Below, piece after piece: positions 17,969 to 26,168 of a stretch of 64,000 nucleotides of DNA. The notes beneath the pieces are model-generated. The model was not told the DNA's origin and did not search any database. It saw only the letters and a program-made list of their open reading frames with translations. How positions within the stretch are numbered: the stretch's first letter is position 1; every line of letters begins with the position of its first letter. Source of the stretch: Sphingobacterium sp. SGR-19 (lineage in GTDB: Bacteria; Bacteroidota; Bacteroidia; Sphingobacteriales; Sphingobacteriaceae); the NCBI RefSeq assembly GCF_011043555.1, contig NZ_JAAKGS010000006.1:217244-281243 (forward strand), written 5' to 3'. A program made the position numbers and the translations under genes.

Positions 17969-18730
17969 TTATTTTTTTAGAATGCTATTGAGTAATTCCG
18001 GCTCGTCCGTCGTGATGTAGTCAATCTTCTGATCGATAAAATGATGCATATCATCCTCCCGGTTCACCGTCCATACATTGGTTTTAAGTCCTAATTTCTT
18101 TGCCTCTCCGATCCACCCGGGGTGTTTCTTATAAACCGACAAATGATAGTCCAGCCCGCTCAAGCCTGCGGCTTTTATTTCCTGCGGGGATTTATCGCCA
18201 TTGAGGTAGTGAACTTTTGCTTTCTTATCCAACTCTTTAAGTTTCAAACAGGCATCGTAACTGAACGCGATATATTCCACTTGTTTTCCAGCTTTCAACT
18301 TCTTTACTAAAGCCACCGATAGCTCTGCTGCTTTTAACGTTCTTTCTGTACCGAGCTTATTTGTCTTAAGCTCATAAATCAACTTGGTTTTTTTCTGCTT
18401 CAGCCCCTCTTTTAGATATTCCTCAGCAGTGGGAATGCTTTCTCCGTTGGGATGTTTTTTAGCAAGCAATTCTTCGTAGGTTGAGGTGGCTATATCTATT
18501 CCATAAAAGTCTTGGTCGTGGGTTACAACCAATATATCATCTTTTGTTAGATGTACATCAAACTCTGTACCCCAAGCTTTTTGTTCGACTGCTTTATTTA
18601 AGGACGCGATTGAGTTTTGCGGCACCTCAGTATTTTTCCAAGACCCGCGATGCGCGATCATTTCTGTTTGCGCTGTAGCTCCCATGTGCATAACCGTTAA
18701 TAAGGTGAAGATTACTAGTGTTGCTTTCAT
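17969..18730 (-). CDS. Exported glycerophosphodiester phosphodiesterase
   Basis: A roughly 253-residue GDPD with a signal peptide (LVIFTLLTVMHMGATAQ). The catalytic motif is intact: MIAHRGSWKNTEVPQNS, then the metal-site residues in WGTEFDVHLTKDDILVVTHD, and a TIM-barrel end with KTNVWTVNREDDMHHFI and KIDYITTDEPELL. It should release an alcohol and glycerol-3-phosphate from phospholipid headgroups in the periplasm. Two ATGs are possible (18739 and 18730); the second gives a more typical signal peptide. It is the first gene of a three-gene set on this strand. Confidence 0.92.
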   Translation of the reverse strand: MKATLVIFTLLTVMHMGATAQTEMIAHRGSWKNTEVPQNSIASLNKAVEQKAWGTEFDVHLTKDDILVVTHDQDFYGIDIATSTYEELLAKKHPNGESIPTAEEYLKEGLKQKKTKLIYELKTNKLGTERTLKAAELSVALVKKLKAGKQVEYIAFSYDACLKLKELDKKAKVHYLNGDKSPQEIKAAGLSGLDYHLSVYKKHPGWIGEAKKLGLKTNVWTVNREDDMHHFIDQKIDYITTDEPELLNSILKK

Positions 18731-18815
18731 ATCATACATGAATAAGGTATACTTTTGATTGATCTATTATTTAATTTCTACGAATATATCCAATTCCCGT
18801 TAAGATAGTGTTAAA

Positions 18816-19472
18816 TCACCTTTCTCCGTTCCATTCCCCATAAAATTGTTGCAAAAAGGATTCCATAAAATAATGGCGATGCTTGGCAATCTGCTTTGCT
18901 GTATCGGTGTTCATCTTGTCTTGCAACAGCAATAGTTTTTCGTAAAAATGGTTGACGGTGGGTGCCGTCGTATTTTTATAAGCTTCCTTACTCAGTTGTT
19001 TTTGAGGTGGAATATTAGGGTTATATATTTCTCTATTTTTAAATCCTCCGTAATGAAAAGCGCGCGCAATACCAATTGCTCCAATGGCATCCAAACGATC
19101 CGCATCTTGCACAATCTCTAGTTCCTTGGAATGGAAATCAATTTGTCCTAAAGAGGCTTTGTACGACATATTGAATATAATCTGCTGTACATGTTCTATC
19201 CGACCATCATCTAAGCCCAAGCTATATAGGAACTCGCCCGCAATACGTGGCCCTACCTGCTCATCGCCATGATGAAACTTGCTGTCGGCAATGTCATGCA
19301 GCAACGCAGTCAATTCACAAACCAATATATCAGCGTTCTCCGTTTCCAAGATCAACTTTGTATTGTTCCATACACGCTGAATATGCCACCAATCATGCCC
19401 CGCTTCGGCGTTTCTCAGCTTTTCCTGTACAAATGCCGCTGTTCGTTGGATAATCGTCTTGTCATCCATCAT
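18816..19472 (-). CDS. HD-domain hydrolase (YedJ-like)
   Basis: A 218-residue cytoplasmic protein. The metal-binding HD pattern is visible as GHDWWHIQRVW, then LTALLHDIADSKFHHGDE, and later IVQDADRLDAIGAIGIARAF. Family members hydrolyse phosphate esters of nucleotides or small molecules; the substrate is unknown. Its ATG overlaps the stop of the upstream methyltransferase gene by four bases (ATGA), so the two are translationally coupled. Confidence 0.9.
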   Translation of the reverse strand: MMDDKTIIQRTAAFVQEKLRNAEAGHDWWHIQRVWNNTKLILETENADILVCELTALLHDIADSKFHHGDEQVGPRIAGEFLYSLGLDDGRIEHVQQIIFNMSYKASLGQIDFHSKELEIVQDADRLDAIGAIGIARAFHYGGFKNREIYNPNIPPQKQLSKEAYKNTTAPTVNHFYEKLLLLQDKMNTDTAKQIAKHRHYFMESFLQQFYGEWNGER

Positions 19473-20719
19473 TTTTTATCCTGTACCCGGATGAGTTTAT
19501 GTATCTTGCTTCCCGTTGGAATTTCGTCTGCACCTTTGCTTGTTTTTGATTCAGACAATTTATCTTTCGAACCTTCATACAATTCGTATTGCAGTAACCT
19601 ACAATCTAGTTTACCGCTAAAAAACTCGAACCTCCGGGAAGCTTGCAAGCCGATCTTTTTTGCCAAATCAAGATTTCCAGTAAATATATAACCTCGATAT
19701 CCCTTGCACGCCTGCTTCAGAAAGTCGCCGATCCGCTTATAAGTTGCTTCCAGCTTCGTATGTACGCCTAGACGCTCGCCATATTCGGGGTTAAACATAA
19801 TGACGCCCTGTTCTTCTGGTATAGTCGTCTTCGCAAAATCACATATTTCAAATGTGATCAAATGTTCCACACCTGCCGTCTTCGCATTCGATTTCGCAAT
19901 TTCGATAGCCTCATTTGATATATCCGAAGCGATAATATTCGGGAGGTTTTTTTTGTTTGTCAATTCCTTCAATCGGCGGCGTTCCTCAAAAAACACTTCC
20001 TCATCATAACCTATAAAATGCATGAAAGCATAATTCATCCGTTGCAAACCGGGCATACGTTTTTGTGCCATGAGGGCTGCTTCAATGGCTAGCGTTCCCG
20101 AACCGCACATCGGGTTTATGAACGGTGATTGACCATCCCACTGGGTAGCCATAATAGTTGCGGTAGCAAGTGCTTCCAGCATGGGCGCTTTGCCGGGATG
20201 TTTCCGATAGCCATGCTTGGCGAGTGTCTCGCCGGACGTATCTAAAAAAATCTCTGCCCTATCATCTATCCAGTGCAGATGGATAACCGCCCGGTTTAGT
20301 TCCGGCCCGGTATTAGGACGTACGCCTTTTTTATCCTTGATACGGTCTACAATCGCATCTTTTACCTTGACATTCGCAAAGAGCGGCGTCGTAATCGTCT
20401 CATTGTGTACATTCGATGTAACGGAGAAATATCCATCAAACGGCAGCAACTCTTCCCATGCAATAGTTACGAGTGCTTTATAAAGTTCATCGGCATTCCT
20501 GGCACGAAATGACTTCACTTCATAAAGGACTTGGCTCGCTATACGTAGATTCAGATTCAACCGAATACATTCATTTATCGAGGCATTGACCTCTATGCCT
20601 GTATTAAAGGCACGGACAATATCAAAGCCCAGCGCTTCCACTTCTTGCGCCAAATAAGACGACAAGCGTCTGTTGCAGGTAATAATAACTTTATTGGGGG
20701 TGTTGAAAACTTCCATCAT
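19469..20719 (-). CDS. THUMP-domain RNA methyltransferase, RlmL-like
   Basis: A 416-residue protein with an N-terminal ferredoxin-like/THUMP region (to about 160) and a C-terminal Rossmann methyltransferase. Key motifs are SPFINPMCGSGTLAIEAALMA for SAM binding, IIASDISNEAIEIAKSNAKTAG, and the catalytic motif GVIMFNPEYGERLG, where NPEYG replaces the usual NPPYG. It corresponds to the m2G-forming half of RlmL (YcbY) and probably modifies 23S rRNA. The last 45 residues are charged and low in conservation. It is coupled to the HD hydrolase gene. Confidence 0.88.
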   Translation of the reverse strand: MMEVFNTPNKVIITCNRRLSSYLAQEVEALGFDIVRAFNTGIEVNASINECIRLNLNLRIASQVLYEVKSFRARNADELYKALVTIAWEELLPFDGYFSVTSNVHNETITTPLFANVKVKDAIVDRIKDKKGVRPNTGPELNRAVIHLHWIDDRAEIFLDTSGETLAKHGYRKHPGKAPMLEALATATIMATQWDGQSPFINPMCGSGTLAIEAALMAQKRMPGLQRMNYAFMHFIGYDEEVFFEERRRLKELTNKKNLPNIIASDISNEAIEIAKSNAKTAGVEHLITFEICDFAKTTIPEEQGVIMFNPEYGERLGVHTKLEATYKRIGDFLKQACKGYRGYIFTGNLDLAKKIGLQASRRFEFFSGKLDCRLLQYELYEGSKDKLSESKTSKGADEIPTGSKIHKLIRVQDKK

Positions 20720-20787
20720 CTTTTTGCAAAGTTACTTATTCTGCTTAGCAAAAAATGCTTAATTTTACAGTTTAATACGTTTTTGAT

Positions 20788-21162
20788 ATGGAAATAAGAG
20801 GAAAAGTTCATGAAATAGGCGCTACGCAACAAGTTACTGAATCTTTCAAAAAAAGAGATTTAATTGTTGCTTACGCAGAAAACCCACAATTTGTAGAATA
20901 CATTCGCTTTGAGGCAACGCAAGACCGCGTTAATATATTTGACAACTTGGCTGTCGGCGATGATATAGAGGTTTCTTTTAACCTACGCGGTCGTCCATGG
21001 ACAAATAAAGAAGGGGTTACCACGTACTTCAATTCCTTAGTTGCATGGCGAGTAACAAAACTGGCCAATACAGCACAACAGGCGCAAGCGCCGGGCCAAA
21101 TGGACATGCCTCCTGTTGATATATCGTCTTCGGGAGCTGATGATGACGACTTACCTTTTTAA
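20788..21162 (+). CDS. DUF3127 OB-fold-like protein with an SSB-type C-terminal tip
   Basis: A 124-residue protein of the Bacteroidota DUF3127 family. It starts MEIRGKVHEIGATQQVTESF and has strand-rich segments (RDLIVAYAENPQFVEYIRFE; GDDIEVSFNLRGRPW) consistent with an OB-like barrel, then a low-complexity linker rich in Gln, Ala and Pro and an acidic tail ending DDDDLPF. That tail copies the SSB C-terminal tip; the real SSB in this window ends DTDGLPF. A role in DNA metabolism is inferred from the tail only. It is monocistronic, with a perfect terminator. Confidence 0.88.
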   Translation: MEIRGKVHEIGATQQVTESFKKRDLIVAYAENPQFVEYIRFEATQDRVNIFDNLAVGDDIEVSFNLRGRPWTNKEGVTTYFNSLVAWRVTKLANTAQQAQAPGQMDMPPVDISSSGADDDDLPF

Positions 21163-21179
21163 TAAGATTATAACTAAAG

Positions 21180-21222
21180 CAACAAACGCTCCAAGTTCTT
21201 TTAGCTCTTGGAGCGTTTGTTG
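21180..21222 (+). terminator. Terminator after the DUF3127 gene
   Basis: Perfect 16-bp inverted repeat CAACAAACGCTCCAAG / CTTGGAGCGTTTGTTG with an 11-base loop, starting 17 bases after the stop codon. Confidence 0.8.
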
Positions 21223-21321
21223 TTATATAGTTTTAATATTTTGTCTATATTAAAAAAAGTCCGTAACTTTCTATTGTTAAAATGGTTATCATTTTTGTTG
21301 GACGAATAATATAGAAAGATT

Positions 21322-21744
21322 ATGGTTTCGAAAGTTATTGGCTTCATAGCGCTATTGTTTATATTTCCTTCTGTGGAAAAAGACAGCCGATTCGATCAAA
21401 TCGATAAGTTTTTCAACGGAAAATGGGTTGTTGAGAAAACCACTGATTCCCCATTGGAAAGTATGGATTTTTTGGGTGCAAACTGTATTACGTTCACTTT
21501 CCGAGGTGTTCCGTATCCCCAAAACATTCTTAAAAAATATGAATATGCCAACCTTGATAGTTATCCTCAAAATATCTTGTTGAATGTATATACAAAGGAT
21601 TTAGTATCGGAAAAGAAACTAAATGAAAGCTCTCTTCATATTGAAATCGTGGATAAAAATACCATCAAGGTGAAAAATAAAATCGGTCAAGTGAATACCC
21701 TAAAAAGAAAACCAAGAAACGCAAACGATATACGTTTCAGGTAG
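21322..21744 (+). CDS. Small exported hypothetical protein, 140 aa
   Basis: A complete reading frame starting MVSKVIGFIALLFIFPSVEK, a short hydrophobic N-terminus that could be a signal sequence, followed by a mixed alpha/beta sequence of about 115 residues. The C-terminus is basic (LKRKPRNANDIRFR). No family recognised. It stands alone between the DUF3127 terminator and dispersed repeat copy B. The fold resembles small lipocalin-like envelope proteins only in length and strand pattern, which is not evidence. Confidence 0.65.
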   Translation: MVSKVIGFIALLFIFPSVEKDSRFDQIDKFFNGKWVVEKTTDSPLESMDFLGANCITFTFRGVPYPQNILKKYEYANLDSYPQNILLNVYTKDLVSEKKLNESSLHIEIVDKNTIKVKNKIGQVNTLKRKPRNANDIRFR

Positions 21745-21748
21745 TTAA

Positions 21749-21930
21749 TAGCACCATCCCTCTTTAACCTTTTGTGTCGCATCCGGATGTTTGGGACCTG
21801 TAGAAGCTTATTCTTCGTACTATTCCACCCTCTCAAATATCCGAAACGAGGTTTATGGATTCGTGTTCATTTTAGTATCCATGAGCTCGCTTTGCTCTGT
21901 CTTGTTTCTTTTTCGCGAAGAAAAAGAAAA
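21749..21930 (+). repeat. Dispersed intergenic repeat, copy B
   Basis: Shares blocks with 11430-11572 in the opposite orientation: TGTCGCATCCGGATGTTTGG, a CGTACTATTCCACCC segment, GAGCTCGCTTTGCTCTGTC-like sequence, and a terminal hairpin TTTCTTTTT / AAAAAGAAA (21905-21929). It lies between a plus-strand hypothetical and the minus-strand anti-sigma-like gene. Confidence 0.6.
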
Positions 21931-21937
21931 CTAAAAA

Positions 21938-22579
21938 TCACTCCGGAAACACTATCTCAATATATCCTTCTTTTCCTTCCCACTTCGGGCCTTTCTGTAA
22001 AACCTGTATGATCTCTTCATAGATTGGCTGATTCGTGGCTACCTGTGGCTGTATATCATAAGGAAGCCCATCTTGTCCCACTTTGAAGCGAACCTTTAAC
22101 CGCTTTTCCGTATTTACGCCAGAATAATGCGTCGATACAAATGCGGAAAATGCTTCCCAGCCATCTACCGGCTGCGCATCACCGATAGGCAATGAATGCA
22201 CAACCGTCTGCGTAAGGGCATCATCCATCAGTTCCACCTCCGTTACATTGGTGTTCTGTCCATTAGGCAGATGACGGATCAATAAGAGTGTACAGACCGC
22301 GATAAACATCACCGCTCCTACCATACCAATTGCTAAACGCTGCCAGCTAAAATAGAATCTATTCTTACGTTGGGCGTGCTCTGCTATGCGCCGCTCAAGC
22401 CGTTGCTGCAATAAGCTCAACGATTTTACATCAACTCCCTGCTGCATCTTATAGCCATCAATCGCATCTTGTAAGAATGGATCGTCCAACGCTTCCCGCT
22501 CCAATGCATGCATTTCCTCCCGACTCATTAAGCCGTGTATATAGTTATGTATTCTTGACAGTTGATAGTTATTTTCCAT
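21938..22579 (-). CDS. Putative anti-sigma factor, single-pass membrane protein
   Basis: A 213-residue protein. The N-terminal about 80 residues are helical and cytoplasmic (MENNYQLSRIHNYIHGLMSR, then EREALDDPFLQDAIDGYK), followed by one membrane helix (RLAIGMVGAVMFIAVCTLLLI) and a periplasmic domain ending with a TonB-C-like pattern (VRFKVGQDGLPYDIQPQVAT, then KGPKWEGKEGYIEIVF). Its ATG lies inside the end of the ECF sigma gene, an overlap of 11 bases, typical of a sigma/anti-sigma pair. The anti-sigma role is inferred from this arrangement and topology. A GTG at 22588 is a less likely start. Confidence 0.75.
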   Translation of the reverse strand: MENNYQLSRIHNYIHGLMSREEMHALEREALDDPFLQDAIDGYKMQQGVDVKSLSLLQQRLERRIAEHAQRKNRFYFSWQRLAIGMVGAVMFIAVCTLLLIRHLPNGQNTNVTEVELMDDALTQTVVHSLPIGDAQPVDGWEAFSAFVSTHYSGVNTEKRLKVRFKVGQDGLPYDIQPQVATNQPIYEEIIQVLQKGPKWEGKEGYIEIVFPE

Positions 22580-23117
22580 TTTTCCCACTCTCCATACAAA
22601 TTTTCAAGTTTCTTTTCCCATTCTGGATATAGCTCTTCACTTTATTCAAATCGTATCCCGTTTCCTCCGCGATATCTTTATAGCATTTTTGCTCTAGATA
22701 GAACAGACGTACACAAGCTGCCTGATCATGGGAAAGAGATTCCAAACATTCGTGTACCTTGTCGAAATCGTCCTCTGTCCATTTCCCCTCATCGTCCGTT
22801 ACAAGCTTCTGTTCGCTTTCAGACATATTATCTTCGATATCCACATGCATTTTGCCTTTCTGCTTTCGGAGTTCCATCAAGCAATAATTTCGGGCAAACA
22901 CATATAACCAGCTCTTGAAACTATCCACATCGTGTATACGAAGCTTATGTACCAGCTGCTCAAAGATCTGCATAACCGCATCTTGACTTGCTGCCTGTTC
23001 CTGAAAGTATTTAAAACATACACCGTATAGCAATGACATATAGGGAGCATATAGTTGTCCCAATACCTGCAGATCGCCCGTCTGCTTATAATATACGAGT
23101 TGTTCTTTTTCGTCCAT
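22569..23117 (-). CDS. ECF-type RNA polymerase sigma factor
   Basis: A 182-residue sigma-70-family factor. Region 2 (about 20-85) contains LYAPYMSLLYGVCFKYF and DVDSFKSWLYVFARNYCLMELR; region 4 (about 115-175) contains LSHDQAACVRLFYLEQKCYK and a YKDIAEETGYDLNKVKSYI helix-turn-helix. It should direct polymerase to a small regulon, restrained by the coupled membrane protein. The start is the ATG at 23117 (MDEKEQLVYYKQTGD); the longer frame begins with TTG. Confidence 0.92.
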   Translation of the reverse strand: MDEKEQLVYYKQTGDLQVLGQLYAPYMSLLYGVCFKYFQEQAASQDAVMQIFEQLVHKLRIHDVDSFKSWLYVFARNYCLMELRKQKGKMHVDIEDNMSESEQKLVTDDEGKWTEDDFDKVHECLESLSHDQAACVRLFYLEQKCYKDIAEETGYDLNKVKSYIQNGKRNLKICMESGKNGK

Positions 23118-23232
23118 GCGCAATTATCCAATAAGAGGATGCTGAAAGATAGCAAATTCCATAATTTTTTAGATAATATAATGCGAAATCTTGTTTTCTA
23201 ACAAAAAAAAGCAAAAATGACTCTTTATATGT

Positions 23233-23286
23233 GGTAAAATCGTGCCAAGGGATTTTTGGAAGTACTCATTTTGGCAGGATTTTATC
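23233..23286. repeat. Long imperfect inverted repeat upstream of the ECF sigma gene
   Basis: Left arm GGTAAAATCGTGCCAAG and right arm TTTGGCAGGATTTTATC pair over most of 17 positions with a 20-base loop. It lies 116 bases before the sigma gene start and has no adjoining T run, so an operator or leader structure fits better than a terminator. The rest of the 23118-23401 gap is A/T-rich with nothing recognised. Confidence 0.45.
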
Positions 23287-23401
23287 ATATATCGTCCTAA
23301 AACAATGATTTACAACCCTGATTTTAACTGAAAAGAACATATGTTAATCGAGTAAAACATTGAAAAGCAATAAAATACGTAATAAATAACGCATCGTCCT
23401 C

Positions 23402-23646
23402 TTACTCAAAATTCACAAACTCCTGGTTCTGATAACCAACACGATAACAGTAGCGCGGATCCAGTGTCGTAGGGTGTCATATCTGCAAAACTTTGATCAT
23501 AGCTCGACAACTTGAGTATAATCCTTCGCTACTCCCAACCCTCTAACGTACCTATCCCCAATCCGACGGATAGCATATGAATACCCGTTTTCGACAGCCC
23601 TTTTATACCAACTCATTGCTTTTGTATAGTCTTTCGATCTGTATTT
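23402..23646 (-). pseudogene. Remnant of a Sel1-repeat protein gene, at least two frameshifts
   Basis: Read on the minus strand, one frame gives a clear Sel1-like repeat (AMSWYKRAVENGYSYAIRRI then GDRYVRGLGVAKDYTQVVE) ending at a TGA at 23497. Moving one frame near that point continues as KLSSYDQSFADMTPYDT, and another shift gives LDPRYCYRVGYQNQEFVNFE followed by TAA at 23402. The pieces join into a plausible C-terminus once two indels are allowed. No intact upstream part exists: the fragment directly abuts the stop of the CFI-box gene. It is best read as a decayed gene; a 39-codon ORF (23497-23616) is all that remains open. Confidence 0.6.
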
Positions 23647-24529
23647 ATAAATATTCCTTCTTCATTATGTCCACAAAATTGGCGTAATAAGCGATGGCTT
23701 GCTCCGGTTTGTTGTGCTCGATTAGCAGAATCGAGCGCAACACAAGTTGATCGTAAATAAAATCCAAAATTTCATGCTTATTGTCTGCCTGATAAATATT
23801 TTTCAGCATAGCCGGCGCAATAAGCTCATATTCCGAGATCAGCTTGTTATATTCTGGGGTCGGCTTCATTACGGTTTCCCTCAATTGCCTTAACATCTGC
23901 AATTCATAGCAATCATCAGCAAGTCCTTTATGGAAGACGCAGGCAGACGTCAGAAAGCAATCCGAATAATCAGAATCAGTGCTTGTTTCGGTGTTCGCCG
24001 TATCAGTCTCATTAGCGCGTGTTTCAGCGTCTAACTCTATAACAGGACTACCGGACGCATCAAATAGATAAACAACACCATCTGAAACGCCTTTAGAACC
24101 ATCTATGTCTTCATGGAACCCAAACCTAATGATATTTTCACCATTTTTATGTTCGATCGCACCGTAGTTGTTGTTTAGATTATCACCACCCCTCGCCTCG
24201 TATATATGAAAAAAATACCTTGAATTATCCAACTCCACGTCCTCGGAAGTGCGCTTAAAAATCTGGAACTTCGTAGATTTAATATCGCCATTTAGACCGA
24301 TACATAGCCCCACCTCCTCTCTCTGAAAGTCCGCCATAAATGCCGCAACACTGATAGTATTGTATAGGTGAAGATGAACCGTCAACTCGTTTCCAGGGCG
24401 GTCTTTTAAAGTAAATAAACCTTTAAAGTTAAGTGAATTGACCCTTTTATCACGACTTTTTACAAGTTTAGGCAGCGAAATCATGAGCGGCAGAGCCGCA
24501 ACAGCTGTTATGAATTTTCTTCTTTCCAT
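23645..24529 (-). CDS. CFI-box-CTERM protein with a Tat-like signal
   Basis: A 294-residue protein. The N-terminus MERRKFITAVAALPLMISLP has a twin-arginine pattern (RRKFI). Residues 35-175 are a strand-rich domain of unknown type; a Thr/Ser/Asp linker (171-189) leads to a cysteine motif beginning at residue 191 (CFLTSACVFHKGLADDCYEL followed by a LRQLRE segment), which matches the CFI-box-CTERM pattern. The last 70 residues are helical. The function of the CFI box is unknown. It is 23 bases downstream of a second exported hypothetical and directly precedes the Sel1 remnant. Confidence 0.75.
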   Translation of the reverse strand: MERRKFITAVAALPLMISLPKLVKSRDKRVNSLNFKGLFTLKDRPGNELTVHLHLYNTISVAAFMADFQREEVGLCIGLNGDIKSTKFQIFKRTSEDVELDNSRYFFHIYEARGGDNLNNNYGAIEHKNGENIIRFGFHEDIDGSKGVSDGVVYLFDASGSPVIELDAETRANETDTANTETSTDSDYSDCFLTSACVFHKGLADDCYELQMLRQLRETVMKPTPEYNKLISEYELIAPAMLKNIYQADNKHEILDFIYDQLVLRSILLIEHNKPEQAIAYYANFVDIMKKEYL

Positions 24530-24552
24530 TTTTTGTATTTATTATGTAGCTA

Positions 24553-25116
24553 TTACGACCGTCCTAAGTAAAAACCAGATTGAAGACCGCGATAATATGA
24601 CCTTGAGGATACCCCTGTTCTAAGGTACACGAGGTTTTCTATAGCTGGGATCTCTTTAACAAACATTTTTAACAGGTACTTTCCCGGTCGGATAGCCCCC
24701 GTGAGTTGATCCTCTCCTTGTAGCACATTATAGCTTTCTCCTATAGTTTTTATAGAAAGAAAAGACTTACAGATGCCAACTTTGGTATTGTTACTTTCGT
24801 AAATCATCCAGGAAAAATCCTTACTGCTCTTAGGTATATGTTTGAAAAACCAAAAGATTTCGGAGGAGCCTATAGCTGCGTTTACAACAAAGGGAAGTGT
24901 AGTCTCAAATTGTTCCATTTCATTATTAAACGTGTATTTAAGTTTTGAAAGATCGACTTTATTCAACTCAAACAAAAACATCGTGTCTGGCAGTACGGTA
25001 GTGAAGAAGTCCAAAGAGGGGTTGTTGTAGTCAATTTCTTTTACGCTTTGCGCGAGCGTATCACTGTAAACATAAAATATTGTTAACAGGCTGAATAGTA
25101 GAACGAGCTTTTTCAT
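24553..25116 (-). CDS. Exported hypothetical protein, 187 aa
   Basis: The N-terminus is a signal peptide (MKKLVLLFSLLTIFYVYSDTLAQ). The mature protein is predicted to be mostly beta and contains ELNKVDLSKLKYTFN, FWFFKHIPKSSKDFSWMIYE and a C-terminus rich in Arg, Tyr and Gly. No family recognised. It lies 23 bases upstream of the CFI-box gene on the same strand and is probably co-transcribed, so the two may form an envelope module. Confidence 0.7.
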   Translation of the reverse strand: MKKLVLLFSLLTIFYVYSDTLAQSVKEIDYNNPSLDFFTTVLPDTMFLFELNKVDLSKLKYTFNNEMEQFETTLPFVVNAAIGSSEIFWFFKHIPKSSKDFSWMIYESNNTKVGICKSFLSIKTIGESYNVLQGEDQLTGAIRPGKYLLKMFVKEIPAIENLVYLRTGVSSRSYYRGLQSGFYLGRS

Positions 25117-25216
25117 TGCTTTGTAGTTTAAATTATCATATATGCCATTTACGCTTCCTAGCCTTACTTTCGCTAACGTAATATCTCACAAATAAAACGA
25201 ATAGCCCCTTACTTGT

Positions 25217-25238
25217 AAATACCCATTATGAGGTATTT
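25217..25238. promoter_or_regulatory. Palindrome resembling a NarL-type 7-2-7 operator
   Basis: AAATACC / GGTATTT arms enclose TACCCAT-TA-TGAGGTA (25220-25235), matching the NarL consensus TACYYMT-N2-AKRRGTA at all positions but one. It lies about 135 bases upstream of two tandem regulator genes with LuxR/NarL-type HTH domains and 100 bases upstream of the divergent hypothetical gene. The rest of the 25117-25371 gap shows nothing else clear. Confidence 0.4.
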
Positions 25239-25371
25239 TTATTTTATTATTAGAGGTGTTTTGAAAAAATTTTGATTATTTTTAGAACACTAATTAACAG
25301 ACTATTGACACAGTACAATCATAAGGCGAAGAGGTAGATGTAGATGCGGAAAAAGAACAAAGTGTAAGAAT

Positions 25372-26145
25372 ATGGAAAAGCACAAACCACGTCATCTACT
25401 TGCAGACCTTTGGGAAAGTTATCCCGAGGCCGTCAGCAATACCTATACCGTTTCTCAGTCAACTCCTATCGGGAAGTATATTGCTGATATCCTTGCATTA
25501 GGCCCGTTCTATCACTATGTAATCAACATTCCAGATTATAGTTTAAGCCATATTTCGGAGCGCACACTTGATATTCATGGTTTAGCCGACTATCCCACCA
25601 CGCTACAAAACATTATGGATCTCATTCATCCCGATGATTTAGGTTTTGTTGTAGACGCTGAGCGAGCAACACTGGAAAAATTGAAAGAAATTGGATTTCG
25701 GTATCAATTAAGCCTCAAGACATCTTATTGCTTCCGCATGCGTATTGCCGATGGCAGCTACCACCTCTTTCATCACCAAGCCATACATCTAAGTAAAGAT
25801 GCACAGGGTCGGATGGCTACTACGCTGAATATTCACACCGACATTCAACATATTACGCAAGTCAATAACCGGATTGTATTGATATCGGGGGTTGGTGAGC
25901 GAACGGACTACTGCCAGATTAATCTGTCACGGCAGCATTCCAGAATCCCGACAATCCCGTTATCCAAACGAGAGCGGGAAATTTTGAAATTACTCTCTCA
26001 GGGACTGTCCAATCAACAAATCAGCGAGCAGCTTTTTATATCCGACCACACCGTGCGGACACATCGTAGAAATCTCCTTAAAAAAACAGCAACCAACAAT
26101 TCCCGTAATTTGATTCGGGAATGCCTCGAACAGGGATTATTTTAA
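25372..26145 (+). CDS. PAS-LuxR-type transcriptional regulator, first of a tandem pair
   Basis: A 257-residue protein. The N-terminal 180 residues contain a PAS-like sensor with LDIHGLADYPTTLQNIMDLI, a HPDD motif and a conserved segment CFRMRIADGSYHLFHHQAIH. The C-terminal 65 residues are a LuxR/NarL HTH: LSKREREILKLLSQGLSNQQ, then ISEQLFISDHTVRTHRRNLL. It lacks a phosphorylation receiver, so it probably senses a ligand or partner through the PAS domain. The next gene, 23 bases downstream, is a paralogue. Confidence 0.88.
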   Translation: MEKHKPRHLLADLWESYPEAVSNTYTVSQSTPIGKYIADILALGPFYHYVINIPDYSLSHISERTLDIHGLADYPTTLQNIMDLIHPDDLGFVVDAERATLEKLKEIGFRYQLSLKTSYCFRMRIADGSYHLFHHQAIHLSKDAQGRMATTLNIHTDIQHITQVNNRIVLISGVGERTDYCQINLSRQHSRIPTIPLSKREREILKLLSQGLSNQQISEQLFISDHTVRTHRRNLLKKTATNNSRNLIRECLEQGLF

Positions 26146-26168
26146 CGTCAGAAAAGAGCAATAAACAT

